Assembly: GCF_000720175.1 (NCBI RefSeq)
Contig: NZ_JOIX01000028.1
Coordinates: 1 to 64,000, forward strand
Source of the DNA: Streptomyces sp. NRRL S-337
GTDB lineage: Bacteria; Actinomycetota; Actinomycetes; Streptomycetales; Streptomycetaceae
DNA length: 64,000 nucleotides
Reading direction: 5' to 3'
The notes beneath the pieces were generated by a model. The model did not search any database and was not told the DNA's origin. It was given only the letters and a program-made list of their open reading frames with translations. This document shows, in pieces, positions 22,221-31,537 of the stretch. Both the position numbers and the translations under genes were made by a program. The stretch's first letter is position 1, and the number at the start of each line of letters is the position of its first letter.

Positions 22221-23744
22221 TCACCCGGCGCGCAGCTCCTTCTTGAGGATCTTGCCGGTGGGGCCCTTGGGCAGCGCGTCGACGAGCCGGATCTCGCGGG
22301 GGTACTTGTACGCGGCAAGCTGTTGCCGGCAGTGGGCGGTGAGTTCCTCGGGAGTGGTGTGCGTACCGCGGCGCAGCGCGACGACGGCGACGACCTCCTC
22401 GCCGAGCCGGTCGTCGGGGCGGCCGATGACCGCGGCCTCGGCCACGGACGGGTGGGCGTACAGGGCCTCCTCGACCTCGCGCGGGTAGACGTTGTAGCCG
22501 CCGCGGATGATCAGGTCCTTCTTGCGGTCGACGACGAAGAAGTAGCCGTCGTCGTCCTGGTAGCCGAGGTCCCCGGTGTGCAGCCAGCCGTCGCGCAGCG
22601 CCTCGGCGGTCTCCTCGGGACGCCGGAAGTAGCCCTTCATGACGTTGTGGCCGCGGATCAGGATCTCGCCCACGTGCTCGGGACCGGGCGGCAGCGCGAC
22701 GCCGGTGTCGTCGGCGATCCGCACCTCCACGCCCCAGATCGGCTTGCCGATGGAGAGCACCTTGCGCTGCTCGACACTGATGTTGAAGGTGGCGGTGCTG
22801 GCCGTCTCGGACAGGCCGTAGCCCTCCAGGACGGCCACGCCGGGGAACTTCTCCTCGAAGGCCCGGATGGTCTCCCCCGGCATCGGCGCGCCGCCGCAGG
22901 CCCCGACGCGCAGTGCGGTCAGGTCCCGGTGGGAGGTGTCGGCCTGGAGGAGGGCGGTGTACATGGTGGGGACACCGGCGAAGATGGTGCAGCGGTGCCG
23001 TTCGAGCGCGTCGAGGACCGCACCGGTCTCGAACCGCGGGACCAGGGCGAGCGTCCCGCCGTACCGGACGGCCAGGTTGAGGACGCCGGAGAGCCCGAAG
23101 ACGTGGAAGAGCGGCAGCACCGCGAGGGCGATGTCGTCGGGGCGGCAGCCGAACAGCTCGCCGGTGACGGTGCAGTTCATGTAGAGCTGGAAGTGGGTGA
23201 GCTCGGCGCCCTTGGGGCGGCCGGTGGTGCCGCTGGTGTAGAGCAGGACGGCGGTGTCGTCGGCGTCGGCCGGCTCGATCTCGCCGGTGTCGTCGGCGGT
23301 GGTGAGCTCGTCGTAGGGCCGGGTGCCGGCGATCCGCCGCGCGCTGCCGGGCACCGGGACGACGTACACCGGTACGCCGCCGCCGAGTTCGGCGCCCTTG
23401 ACCGCCTCGTCGGCGAACTCCTCGTGGGTGAGGAGCAGCCGGGCCCCGGAGTCGGTGAGGTGGTAGGCGATCTCGGGGGCCCTGAGCAGCGGGTTGAGCG
23501 GGACCATGACCAGGCCGGCCTTGAGGATGCCGAAGTAGGCGAACAGGAACTCCGGCACGTTGGGCAGGTGGACGGCGACCACGTCACCACGTTGCAGGCC
23601 CAGCGCGCGCAGGGTCGCGGCGACCCGGCCGGAGGTCTCGTCGGCCCCGGCATAGCTGACGGTCCGCGTGCCGTGGTGGCACAGGGGTTTGTCCGGGTGG
23701 TTCCGGCGGGATTCACGAAGAGCGATGGCGAGGTTGAAGCTCAT
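22221..23744 (-). CDS. fadD: Fatty-acyl-CoA / acyl-CoA ligase (ANL superfamily)
   Basis: 507 aa from ATG 23744, with AGGAG 5 nt upstream. ANL motifs appear in order: the P-loop YTSGTTGRPKG (about residue 160), GYGLSETAS (about 300), GWLHTGDLGY (about 385), DRKKDLIIRGG, and the C-terminal catalytic lysine in PTGKILKKELR. It activates a carboxylic acid with ATP and joins it to CoA. The length and LPLFHVFGLSG motif fit the medium/long-chain group, though aromatic acids cannot be excluded. It ends 158 bp before the start of the fused synthase gene on the same strand. It could supply an acyl-CoA to that enzyme, although it has its own promoter. Confidence 0.88.
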   Translation of the reverse strand: MSFNLAIALRESRRNHPDKPLCHHGTRTVSYAGADETSGRVAATLRALGLQRGDVVAVHLPNVPEFLFAYFGILKAGLVMVPLNPLLRAPEIAYHLTDSGARLLLTHEEFADEAVKGAELGGGVPVYVVPVPGSARRIAGTRPYDELTTADDTGEIEPADADDTAVLLYTSGTTGRPKGAELTHFQLYMNCTVTGELFGCRPDDIALAVLPLFHVFGLSGVLNLAVRYGGTLALVPRFETGAVLDALERHRCTIFAGVPTMYTALLQADTSHRDLTALRVGACGGAPMPGETIRAFEEKFPGVAVLEGYGLSETASTATFNISVEQRKVLSIGKPIWGVEVRIADDTGVALPPGPEHVGEILIRGHNVMKGYFRRPEETAEALRDGWLHTGDLGYQDDDGYFFVVDRKKDLIIRGGYNVYPREVEEALYAHPSVAEAAVIGRPDDRLGEEVVAVVALRRGTHTTPEELTAHCRQQLAAYKYPREIRLVDALPKGPTGKILKKELRAG

Positions 23745-23800
23745 TCGGGCTCCTGGCGGGGTGCGGCCCGACTCCACGTGGTGTGCGTCGGTGCGTGCCG

Positions 23801-23829
23801 AGCATAGGCAGCGGCTGAGCGATGCTCAA
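23801..23829 (-). promoter_or_regulatory. Promoter of the acyl-CoA ligase gene
   Basis: Minus-strand TTGAGC (23829-23824), 17-nt spacer, TATGCT (23806-23801). This is one of the best housekeeping-type promoters in the window and lies about 55 nt before the ATG. Confidence 0.6.
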
Positions 23830-23887
23830 CAGGGCGAATGGGTATGATTTCGCCGGGGGTTGACCGTCGATCCGGGGCGGGCAGGGG

Positions 23888-25570
23888 TCACTTCCGCGCC
23901 TGGTGTGCGGAGCCGGACCGGGGCCCGTAGGCGGTCAGGAAGCGGTCGCGGAAGGTGTCCATCCGCCAGACCGGCGTCCTGGCTCCGGGCCGGAGGCCGG
24001 GCTGCCAGCCCCAGCCGGAGATCCGGCGCAGCACGGCCGGGTCGTGGGCGACGATCGCCACCGGTACGTCCCGGCCGGCGTGCTGGCCGGTGACGGTGGG
24101 GACCGGCTGGTGGTCGCCGAGGAAGACCAGCACGGTGTTCTTCCGGCCGTACTTCTCGACGTACGAGAGCAGGCTGTGCAGCGAGTACTGGATGGCCCGG
24201 CCGTACTCGGTGCGGACCCGGGCGGCGTCCTGCCACACGTCCTTGGGGTCCTTGCCGGCCGCCTTGACGGCCCGGTAGACCGAGCCGTCGCCGACCCGGC
24301 CCCAGCCGAGCATCTTCGGCAGCGGCGCCCACGGGTTGTGGCTGGAGGTCAGGATGATCTCCGACATCAGCGGCTTGCCGCCCCGCTTGCCGTGCTGCAG
24401 CCGCTCGAACGCGGACAGGCTGTACTGGTCCGGCATCCGCGACCAGCTGAAGTTCGGGCCCTGGTAGCCGAGGGTGCGGGAGTCGTAGACGGTGTCGAGA
24501 CCGTAGAAGCGGGCCTCCGGCCAGGACCGGCTGACGCCCGGCATGATGCCGACCGTGCGCCAGGCGCCGGTCCGCCGGAAGGCGCGGGTCAGGCTGAGCC
24601 GGTCGCTGGAGGTGACGGTGCGGTAGCGCTGCTGGTTGTTGATCCACAGGCCGGACAGGAAGGTGGAGTGCGCCAGCCAGCTGCCGCCGCCCGCCGTCGA
24701 GGAGGTGAGCCAGCCGCTCCGGGCGGTGAAGCCGGCCCGCCGCAACTGCTCGGTCCCGTCCGCGAGCACCGTGTCGACGCCGGGGCCTATCACCGGGTCG
24801 TCGATCGCGGTGCGGCCGTAGCTCTCGATGAAGGTGAAGATGACGTCCTTGCCGCGCAGTCCGTTCAGCAGCCGGTCGGGCGGCGTGCTCCCGAAGGGGT
24901 CGGTGGCCGCTTCCGCGGCGAAGACCCGCTCGTCGGCCAGGCTCGTCCGCACCTGCCGGGCGCGGTCGTCGAGGTGTTCGGCGGTGGTGCGGGAGGCGAG
25001 CGGCGCCCCGGCGAGCTGGAGGCCGAGCGCGGCGCTGACGAGCCAGGCGGTCCCGAGGACGAGGGTGCCGCGGGTCGCCAGGGAGCTGTGCCGGGCCAGG
25101 ACATGACTCAGCCGGAGCACGGCCAGCGCCATGAGCACGGGCAGGGCGAGCGCGACGAGCACGGCCCCGACGACGGCGGCGATCGCCCCCGTCCGGCCCG
25201 CCGAGTCGTCGAGGAACGACGCGGCGTCGCCGAACAGCCCCCAGTCCAGCACCGGGTCGAACGGCCTGACCAGCACCGCGCGGAAGCCCATGTCGAGGAG
25301 GTCGAGCAGGGTCATCAGGCCCAGGACCACGCCGGCGAGCACCGCGACGACCCGTCGCGGCCTCGGCGGCAGCAGGAGCAGCAGCGCCGCCCCGGCGATC
25401 CCCTCCACCGGTATCCGGACGAACGCGCCGGGCGTCAGGCGGATCAGGTCGTCCGGCAGGACCAGCGCGCCGAACACGAGCACGGCGGCGAGGACGGAGG
25501 TGACGGCCCGCCTCCGGCGCCGGTTCGTCCCCCTGGCCAGGAGCTGACGCAGCTGCGTGATGAGCGGCAC
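23888..25570 (-). CDS. Membrane sulfatase-fold protein (LTA-synthase/phosphoglycerol-transferase-like)
   Basis: 560 aa from GTG 25570 (AAGGA 7 nt upstream); a GTG at 25672 would add 34 residues but has no ribosome site. Four or five N-terminal membrane helices (to about residue 200) precede an extracellular alkaline-phosphatase-superfamily domain. Candidate metal-site motifs are FIESYGR (about 250), the nucleophile region GGGSWLAHSTFLSG (about 300) and LGDHQP (about 490). This is the plan of LtaS/OpgB-type enzymes, which move phosphoglycerol, and of actinomycete membrane sulfatases. It may modify a cell-wall polymer or lipid. It is divergent from the secreted protease with a 282-bp shared upstream region. 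Confidence 0.75.
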   Translation of the reverse strand: MPLITQLRQLLARGTNRRRRRAVTSVLAAVLVFGALVLPDDLIRLTPGAFVRIPVEGIAGAALLLLLPPRPRRVVAVLAGVVLGLMTLLDLLDMGFRAVLVRPFDPVLDWGLFGDAASFLDDSAGRTGAIAAVVGAVLVALALPVLMALAVLRLSHVLARHSSLATRGTLVLGTAWLVSAALGLQLAGAPLASRTTAEHLDDRARQVRTSLADERVFAAEAATDPFGSTPPDRLLNGLRGKDVIFTFIESYGRTAIDDPVIGPGVDTVLADGTEQLRRAGFTARSGWLTSSTAGGGSWLAHSTFLSGLWINNQQRYRTVTSSDRLSLTRAFRRTGAWRTVGIMPGVSRSWPEARFYGLDTVYDSRTLGYQGPNFSWSRMPDQYSLSAFERLQHGKRGGKPLMSEIILTSSHNPWAPLPKMLGWGRVGDGSVYRAVKAAGKDPKDVWQDAARVRTEYGRAIQYSLHSLLSYVEKYGRKNTVLVFLGDHQPVPTVTGQHAGRDVPVAIVAHDPAVLRRISGWGWQPGLRPGARTPVWRMDTFRDRFLTAYGPRSGSAHQARK

Positions 25571-25852
25571 CCGAGGGTCCTTCCGTACGAGGCGGACTGA
25601 TGTGGCGACGGACCCGGCAGGCGGCCGGTCGTCGTTGTCCGTCTGTACGGCCCGGCGGCGCGGTCCGTTCACCCGTCCGTACAGGTGATTCCTGGAGAAG
25701 TGTGGGCGGCCGGGGGTGGTGCACGGGCAGGGAGAGTAGACACCCCGCGCCGCCTCGCCCGGCCTTCGGCCCCGCCCGTGGCGCCAGTAGCCCTTGAGGC
25801 GTGCGCATCACCGAGACCCGCTGCTGGCCCGCTCCCCAGCGAGAGGTTTGTG

Positions 25853-26932
25853 TTGAAGCATCCGCGCGTACCCACGCCTCGTTCCGTCCTGGCCGGCGTC
25901 GGTGTGGTGACCCTGGCCATCGCTCCCCTGCTCGCCCTGCAGAGCGCCCACGCGCACACCGCCCGGGCCCCCGGCCCCCCGTCGGCCATCGCCGCCGCCG
26001 AACGGGCGGTGGCCATCGGCTCCTCGCTCGGTGCGGCCGGGGCGGGTTCGTACTACGACCCCGACAACCACAAGCTGGTGGTGAACGTGACCACCGAGGA
26101 GGCGGCCGGCAAGGCCCGGGCGGCCGGAGCCGAGGCGAGGATCGTCAAGCACTCGCTGGCGTCGCTGGACGCGGCCCGGGCGACCCTCAAGGAGCACGCC
26201 TCGATCCCCGGGACCTCCTGGGGCATGGACCCGAAGATCAACAAGGTGGTCATCACCGCCGACCGCACCGTCCGGGGGGAAGATCTGGAGCGGCTCAAGG
26301 CGGTCGCCGGCTCGCTGGGTGACCGGGCGGTGATCCAGCTGTCGCCGGACACCATCGAGCCGCTGATCGCCGGCGGGGACGCCATCTGGGGCACCGAGGC
26401 GCGCTGTTCGCTCGGCTTCAACGTCGCCAAGGGCGGGCAGCCGTACTTCCTGACGGCCGGCCACTGCACGCACGCGGTGCCGAGCTGGTCCGCCACCCAG
26501 CAAGGCCCCCCGATCGCGATGTCGGAGGCGGGGAGCTTCCCCGGTGACGATTTCGGGATCGTGCGGTACACCGCCGCGGACATGGCGCACCCGAGCGAGG
26601 TGAACCTCTACAGCGGCGGGGCGCAGCACATCGCCCGGGCCGCCGACCCGATCGTGGGCCAGAAGGTGCGGCGCAGCGGCAGCACGACCCATGTGCACGA
26701 CGGGGAGGTCACCGCGGTCAATGTGACGGCCAACTACCAGGAGGGGACCGTCGAGGGACTGATCCAGACCTCGGTCTGTGCGGAGTCCGGCGACAGCGGC
26801 GGTCCGCTCTTCGAGGGGGACACCGCGCTCGGCCTGACCTCCGGCGGCCGCGGCAGCTGCGCCTCGGGCGGCATGAGCCTCTACCAGCCGGTGACCGAGG
26901 CCCTCGCGAAGACGGGGTCACGGATCGGCTGA
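25853..26932 (+). CDS. Secreted S1 serine protease with pro-region (streptogrisin / alpha-lytic type)
   Basis: 359 aa from TTG 25853 (GAGAGG 6 nt upstream). A signal peptide ends near LLALQSAHA. A pro-region of about 150 residues follows, with the strand-rich HKLVVNVTT pattern seen in alpha-lytic-type propeptides. The mature chymotrypsin-fold domain starts around residue 180. Catalytic triad: His in LTAGHCTH, Asp in GDDFGIVRY, Ser in ESGDSGGPLF. Cysteines flank His and Ser as in streptogrisins, giving the expected disulfides. It degrades extracellular protein. A strong terminator (26942-26969) follows at once. Confidence 0.9.
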   Translation: MKHPRVPTPRSVLAGVGVVTLAIAPLLALQSAHAHTARAPGPPSAIAAAERAVAIGSSLGAAGAGSYYDPDNHKLVVNVTTEEAAGKARAAGAEARIVKHSLASLDAARATLKEHASIPGTSWGMDPKINKVVITADRTVRGEDLERLKAVAGSLGDRAVIQLSPDTIEPLIAGGDAIWGTEARCSLGFNVAKGGQPYFLTAGHCTHAVPSWSATQQGPPIAMSEAGSFPGDDFGIVRYTAADMAHPSEVNLYSGGAQHIARAADPIVGQKVRRSGSTTHVHDGEVTAVNVTANYQEGTVEGLIQTSVCAESGDSGGPLFEGDTALGLTSGGRGSCASGGMSLYQPVTEALAKTGSRIG

Positions 26933-26941
26933 CGCGGCTCG

Positions 26942-26969
26942 GTCCCGGCGGCCGGGGGGCCGCCGGGAC
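26942..26969. terminator. Bidirectional terminator between convergent genes
   Basis: Perfect 12-bp stem, GTCCCGGCGGCC with its complement, and a GGGG loop. It lies between the protease stop (26932) and the catalase stop (27001), which face each other. Confidence 0.75.
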
Positions 26970-27000
26970 GGGGAGCCGGGCCGGATCTCCCGGTGCCGGC

Positions 27001-29082
27001 TCAGATCCTCGCCGGCGGGCGGTTGCGGTGCCGGTGGGCGGCGGTGGCCTCCGCGAAGGCTCGGGCGAAGGCGTCACCGTTCGCGGCGGCGGTCACCACG
27101 CCCTGGTCGCTCACCGGTTCCGCGCCCCCGGAGGCGGTGCGCACCTGGCCGGGCAACAGTTTCTTCAGCACCTCGATCCCGGAGCCCAGGGCGCCGATGG
27201 CCTTGCCGTGCCGGTAGGCGTCGAGCACGAAGCGGCGGGCGGCGCCGTCGGCCGCGGTGTCGCCGGCCCCGAGGCCGCCGTCGGGCAGCACCACCGCGTC
27301 GTAGAGCACGGAGGCCACGGTCGGCAGCGCCCGGTCCGCCGACAGGCTGCCGGAGGCGCCGGAGACCTCACCGTCCTGGGGCGCCAGGGCCTCGACGAAG
27401 GCGCCCTGCTCCCCCAACGCCTGCTTCAGTCCGCCGACTTGCTGCGCGTCCACGCCGTCCATGACCAGGACCGCGATCTGGCGGCTGCGGATGGAGCCGT
27501 CGCCCTTGAGGTTCTCGAAGCTCAGCGCGGGGGACGGGGTGGGCCGCGGGGTGTCGGTGGCCTCCGGGGCGGGAATGCCGAGGCCCTCGGCGACCTTGGA
27601 GGCCAGGGTGTGGTCGATGTGCGCCAGCTCGCCGACGGTGCGTTCGCGGACCTCCTTGGCGTTGACCTTGCCCAGTTCGAAGCGGAACGCGTCGATGATG
27701 TGCTGCTGTTCCCAGTCGGCCATGCTGTGCCAGAACAGCGCCGCCTGGGTGTAGTGGTCGGTGAAGCTGGGGCTCCGCTGACGGATCTTCCGCCCGTCGA
27801 CCCGCTCCGTCAGGTGCCGGAAGGCGGATTCGTCGGCGCCGGCGAGGGCCGGGCAGCCGCCGCCGAGGGAGTTCGGCGAGTAGCTGGTGCCCTGGTGGAT
27901 CCGGCTCTGGTGGTAGCCGTCGCGCTGGTTGTTGCGGACCGGCGCGAGCGGCCGGTTGACCGGCAGCTGGGGGAAGTTGGGCCCGCCCAGCCGGATGAGC
28001 TGGGTGTCCAGGTACGAGAAGTTCCGGGCCTGCAGCAGGGGGTCGTTGGTGAAGTCGATGCCGGGCACGACGTTCGCGGTGTGGAAGGCGACCTGCTCGG
28101 TCTCCGCGAAGAAGTTGTCCGGGTTGCGGTTGAGCACCATCCGGCCGATGGGCCGCACCGGCACCAGCTCTTCGGGGATGATTTTGGTGGCGTCGAGGAG
28201 GTCGAAGTCGAAGGAGTGCTCGTCCTCCTCCGGTACGAGCTGGACGCCGAGTTCGTATTCCGGATATTCCCCGGCCTCGATCATGTCCCAGAGGTCGCGG
28301 CGGTTGAAGTCCGGGTCGCGGCCCATCGTTTCCTGCGCCTCGTCCCAGACCAGCGAGTGCACCCCGAGCTTGGGCTTCCAGTGGAATTTCACGAACGTGC
28401 CCTTGCCCTGCGCGTTCACGAAGCGGAAGGTGTGCACGCCGAAGCCCTGCATCATCCGGTAACTGCGCGGAATGGCCCGGTCCGACATCAGCCACATCAT
28501 CATGTGGAGGGTTTCGGGCTGGAGCGAGACGAAATCCCACAGGGTGTCGTGCGCGGACGCCCCGGTGGGGATCTCGTTGTGCGGCTCCATCTTCACCGCG
28601 TGCACGAAGTCCGGGAACTTGATGCCGTCCTGGATAAAGAAGACCGGCATGTTGTTGCCGACCAGGTCGTAATTGCCTTCCGAGGTGTAGAACTTCGTGG
28701 CGAATCCACGGACGTCCCGCACGGTGTCCGCCGAACCGCGCGGGCCCTGGACCGTGGAGAACCGCACGAACACCGGCGTCTGCACGCCCGGATCCTGGAG
28801 GAAGGCGGCCCGGGTGAACTCCGCGCAGGACTCGTAGGGCTGGAAGTAGCCGTAGGCGCCGGCGCCCCGGGCGTGCACCACCCGCTCCGGGATCCGCTCG
28901 TGGTCGAAGCGGGTGAGCTTCTCCCGGAAGTGGAAGTCCTCCATCAGCGTCGGGCCGCGTTCACCCGCCTGCAGCGAATCGTCGGTGTGGTCGACGGTCA
29001 CGCCCTGGTCGGTGGTGAGCGGACCGGCGGCAGGATCGTCCGCGAAATGCGCGCGGCGCTGCTCCTGTTTCTGGTCCGCCAC
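27001..29082 (-). CDS. katE: Large-subunit monofunctional catalase (HPII/KatE type)
   Basis: 693 aa from GTG 29082. Catalase core: the active-site His in [11 protein letters not shown], the Asn in [11 protein letters not shown] and the haem-ligand Tyr in [11 protein letters not shown]. The extra C-terminal domain (about 540-693), beginning [16 protein letters not shown], has the flavodoxin/DJ-1-like fold typical of large catalases. The enzyme splits hydrogen peroxide into water and oxygen in the cytoplasm. The start lies one base after the TGA of the upstream DJ-1/PfpI gene (TGAGGTG), so the two are translationally coupled. Such pairs fit stationary-phase or osmotic stress use. Confidence 0.95.
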   Translation of the reverse strand: MADQKQEQRRAHFADDPAAGPLTTDQGVTVDHTDDSLQAGERGPTLMEDFHFREKLTRFDHERIPERVVHARGAGAYGYFQPYESCAEFTRAAFLQDPGVQTPVFVRFSTVQGPRGSADTVRDVRGFATKFYTSEGNYDLVGNNMPVFFIQDGIKFPDFVHAVKMEPHNEIPTGASAHDTLWDFVSLQPETLHMMMWLMSDRAIPRSYRMMQGFGVHTFRFVNAQGKGTFVKFHWKPKLGVHSLVWDEAQETMGRDPDFNRRDLWDMIEAGEYPEYELGVQLVPEEDEHSFDFDLLDATKIIPEELVPVRPIGRMVLNRNPDNFFAETEQVAFHTANVVPGIDFTNDPLLQARNFSYLDTQLIRLGGPNFPQLPVNRPLAPVRNNQRDGYHQSRIHQGTSYSPNSLGGGCPALAGADESAFRHLTERVDGRKIRQRSPSFTDHYTQAALFWHSMADWEQQHIIDAFRFELGKVNAKEVRERTVGELAHIDHTLASKVAEGLGIPAPEATDTPRPTPSPALSFENLKGDGSIRSRQIAVLVMDGVDAQQVGGLKQALGEQGAFVEALAPQDGEVSGASGSLSADRALPTVASVLYDAVVLPDGGLGAGDTAADGAARRFVLDAYRHGKAIGALGSGIEVLKKLLPGQVRTASGGAEPVSDQGVVTAAANGDAFARAFAEATAAHRHRNRPPARI

Positions 29083-29083
29083 C

Positions 29084-29632
29084 TCAGGCCGCCCTTCCCG
29101 CCTGGGCGAATTCCGTGACGAAGGTGGCGCAGAACGCCTTGAGATCGGCCGGCTTACGGCTGGTGATCAGCGTGTTGTGGCCCGCCGTACAGACCTTGAC
29201 CTGCTCGTCCACCCAGGTGCCGCCGGCATTGCGGATATCGGTCTGCAGACTCGGCCAGGACGTCAGGGTGCGCCCCCGTACCACATCGGCCTCGACCAGC
29301 GTCCAGGCCGCGTGGCAGATGGCCGCCACCGGCCGGCCCCGGTCGAAGAAGCTCTTCACGAAGGCGACCGCGTTCTTGTCCATCCGCAGCGCATCGGGAT
29401 TGGCGACGCCACCGGGCAGGACCAGACCGCCGTACTCCGACACGTCGACCGCGTCCACCGTCCGGTCCACCGGAAAGGTGTCGGCCTTGTCGAGGTGGTT
29501 GAACGCCTGGATCCGGCCGGACTTGGTGGACACCAGGTGGGGAACGTCCCCCGAATCCAGAACCGCCTGCCAGGGGCCGGTCAGTTCGACCTGCTCGACA
29601 CCCTCGGGCGCTACCAGGAAAGCAATCTGCAT
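29084..29632 (-). CDS. DJ-1/PfpI-family protein
   Basis: 182 aa from ATG 29632, with AAAGGA upstream. It matches the PfpI plan: Glu in PEGVEQVEL near residue 11-16, LVLPGG, and the nucleophile elbow AICHAAW with reactive Cys at about residue 105. Relatives act as intracellular peptidases, chaperones or glyoxalase/deglycase-type repair enzymes. The PfpI/YhbO group is stress-induced. It is coupled to the catalase gene, whose own C-terminal domain has the same fold. That supports a joint oxidative or carbonyl-stress role. Confidence 0.88.
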   Translation of the reverse strand: MQIAFLVAPEGVEQVELTGPWQAVLDSGDVPHLVSTKSGRIQAFNHLDKADTFPVDRTVDAVDVSEYGGLVLPGGVANPDALRMDKNAVAFVKSFFDRGRPVAAICHAAWTLVEADVVRGRTLTSWPSLQTDIRNAGGTWVDEQVKVCTAGHNTLITSRKPADLKAFCATFVTEFAQAGRAA

Positions 29633-30096
29633 GAGCCGTGGTTCCTTTCTTGCTGCGGTGCTGAGGCCGCTGCCATGAGTGCGGTCACGCCGGTCGTCGG
29701 CACACGGCGCGGGTGCGGCGGACGCCGGGATCGCGCGCAGGACGAATTCCCGGTGGGCCCGGCCGCCCATGCCGGATCCGCCGCGATTAAGCCGGATGCG
29801 TCCCGCGGTAACCGAACGGCTCGCGACCGCCGCACGGCCGCTCCGTCCGGTCCCTGAGCCGGGTGCCCGGCGCGCGGCCGGTGAAACGGGGTGGCGGGGG
29901 GCCGCGGCCGCCGCCCGGCGCACATGCGCACCGCAACGCCTCCGGGTAGCGTCGGAGGGGCGACGCGCAGGGGCCGCCCCGCGATGCGCCGGTCCCGCCG
30001 CGTCCGCACGCCACACGAAGGGCTCTTCGACGCCACACAGTCAGGCGGCCAGGGCCCTCGTCATCACGGGCAACGGGCTCGACGAAAGGGCTCCTC
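29633..30096. other. Divergent intergenic region
   Basis: 464 bp between the PfpI start (minus) and the SDR start (plus). A small hairpin (29939-29958: CCTCCG with its complement around 8 nt) is the only clear structure. It should hold both promoters, but I found no confident -10/-35 pair. No coding frame is convincing. Confidence 0.45.
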
Positions 30097-31068
30097 ATGC
30101 GGGTGTTGCCGGCCGCTCCCTCGATCGAAGGGCTCACCGCCGTGGTCACCGGCGGCTCACGCGGACTGGGTCTGCTCATGGCCCGTCAGCTGCTGCGCCG
30201 GGACTGCGACGTCGTCCTGCTGGCACGGGACGCGGCCGAACTGGACCGGGCGGTCGGCAAGCTCGGCCGACCGGGCGGCGGCGCGGTGCGCGGCGTGGTG
30301 TGCGACGTGCGCGACGGCGCCGCGGTCCAGGAGCGGTTGGCGGAGATCGCGCGGGACAACGGCAGGCTGGACATCGTCATCGCCAATGCCGGCATCATCC
30401 AGGTCGGCCCGGCCGAAGCCCTCGGCGTGGAAGGGTTCCGGGACGCCCTGGACTCCATCTTCCACGGCGCCCTGAACACCGCGTTCGCCGCCCTGCCGCA
30501 CCTCAGGCGCAGTCCGGCGGGCGGCCGGCTGGCGCTCGTCGGGTCGGTCGGCGGCCTGCTGGCGGTGCCGCACCTGCTGCCGTACTCGTGCGCCAAATCG
30601 GCGGTCGCCGCGCTGGCCGAGGGGCTGCACGCGGAGGAGGCCGCGTACGGGGTCACCGTCACCGGGGTGCATCCCGGGCTGATGCGGACCGGATCGCATC
30701 TGCACGCGCGGTTCGGCGGCGACCGGCGCCGGGAGTACGCCTGGTTCCAGGCGCTGGCCGGCGCGCCCCTCCTGTCGATGAACGCCGAGCGGGCGGCGGA
30801 ACGCATCGTCTCCGCGGTGCAGCGGCGGCGGCCCCGGATCGTGCTCACCCCGGCGGCCAAACTGGGCGCCGTGGCGCACGGCGTGGCGCCGGTGCTCACC
30901 ACCCGGCTGGTGTCGGCGATGGGCCGGGTGCTGCCCCGCGACGGCGGCACCGGTACGGCGGAGGGCTACCGGGTCGAGGCCGAGGAGCAGCCGCCCGCCC
31001 GCCGGTTGCGCAGGGTGCTGGGCGTGCTCAACGAGCGGGCGGCCGGCCGCTTCAACCAGCGGGGCTGA
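30097..31068 (+). CDS. Short-chain dehydrogenase/reductase (SDR)
   Basis: 323 aa from ATG 30097. Cofactor loop TGGSRGLG at about residues 18-25, NAG in VIANAGI, serine in VGSVGG, and the catalytic YSCAK pair. These are the classical SDR features. The arginine right after TGGS, and RD at the end of strand 2 (LLARD), favour NADPH. The C-terminal 60 residues extend beyond a standard 250-aa SDR and are Arg-rich and helical. Such long SDRs often act on lipids or ketones, but the substrate is unknown. It is followed by the DUF5133 gene 82 bp downstream. Confidence 0.85.
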   Translation: MRVLPAAPSIEGLTAVVTGGSRGLGLLMARQLLRRDCDVVLLARDAAELDRAVGKLGRPGGGAVRGVVCDVRDGAAVQERLAEIARDNGRLDIVIANAGIIQVGPAEALGVEGFRDALDSIFHGALNTAFAALPHLRRSPAGGRLALVGSVGGLLAVPHLLPYSCAKSAVAALAEGLHAEEAAYGVTVTGVHPGLMRTGSHLHARFGGDRRREYAWFQALAGAPLLSMNAERAAERIVSAVQRRRPRIVLTPAAKLGAVAHGVAPVLTTRLVSAMGRVLPRDGGTGTAEGYRVEAEEQPPARRLRRVLGVLNERAAGRFNQRG

Positions 31069-31150
31069 GGCTCCGGCGGGCCAGGTGTGGACCGCCGGCG
31101 AACGGGCACGAGCAGCCGTGGACGTGGACGGCCGACGGAAGGAGACCACC

Positions 31151-31381
31151 ATGCTGTTGGCCCACCCCGCAGTGCTGCAGGGCATCGCCGACGAGTACCG
31201 CACGCTGGCGCTGCTGCACGCGGACCGCGGCACCGAGGAGGTGCGGCAGCGGATGGACGACCTCGCGTACACGCTGTGCATCTCCACCGGTACCCGCGAT
31301 GTGGACGCCGCCCTGATCGCCGCCGACCACCGCCTGCCGGGCGCCCGCGTGGCGGACGACTCACTGCTGCCCGGGGCCTGA
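31151..31381 (+). CDS. DUF5133 domain protein
   Basis: 76 aa from ATG 31151, with AAGGAG 6 nt upstream. It matches the DUF5133 pattern that I know from Streptomyces: start MLLAHPAVLQGIADEY, then LRQRMDDLAYTLC-like text and STGTRDVDAALIAADHRL. Function is unknown. These small proteins are often encoded near regulators and stress genes. Its last 21 bp overlap the tail of a small minus-strand frame. Confidence 0.8.
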   Translation: MLLAHPAVLQGIADEYRTLALLHADRGTEEVRQRMDDLAYTLCISTGTRDVDAALIAADHRLPGARVADDSLLPGA

Positions 31382-31525
31382 GCCGGCCCGCGGCGGGGCC
31401 CGGCGGCAGTCGACACACACGTCGGCGTGCGGGAGGGCGGTGAGGGTGTCCCTGATCTCCGCGAGTTCGGTCGGCGAGAGTCCCGCGCACGAGTCCTCGC
31501 GCGTGCCGGGCAGGCGTGCGGTCAG
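31361..31525 (-). CDS. Small CxxC protein with no standard start (possible CTG start)
   Basis: An open, strongly GC3-biased frame continues directly after the TAG of the 73-aa gene upstream and in the same frame. Its text is protein-like: GLSPTELAEIRDTLTALPHADVCVDCRRA. No ATG, GTG or TTG occurs after the TAG. CTG 31525 has AGAGG 9 nt upstream and would give a 54-aa protein beginning (M)TARLPGTRED, a natural-looking N-terminus. The alternatives are a degraded gene, or readthrough of the TAG adding 58 residues to the upstream protein. CVDC hints at metal or thiol chemistry. Function unknown. Confidence 0.45.
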   Translation of the reverse strand: MTARLPGTREDSCAGLSPTELAEIRDTLTALPHADVCVDCRRAPPRAGSGPGQQ

Positions 31526-31537
31526 CGCGAAGAGCCT

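Noticed and set aside
19057..22488. 1143-codon plus-strand frame over the GGDEF-EAL region
   Set aside because: Exact antisense of a multi-domain protein with intact motifs; Gly/Val/Glu-rich shadow.
23885..25811. GTG 25672 as start of the sulfatase-fold protein
   Set aside because: No ribosome site; GTG 25570 has AAGGA at 7 nt and starts just before the first basic/membrane segment.
29891..31316. Long overlapping plus-strand frames around the SDR gene
   Set aside because: They are in the other frames of the SDR and the flanking gap and show Arg/Gly low complexity only.
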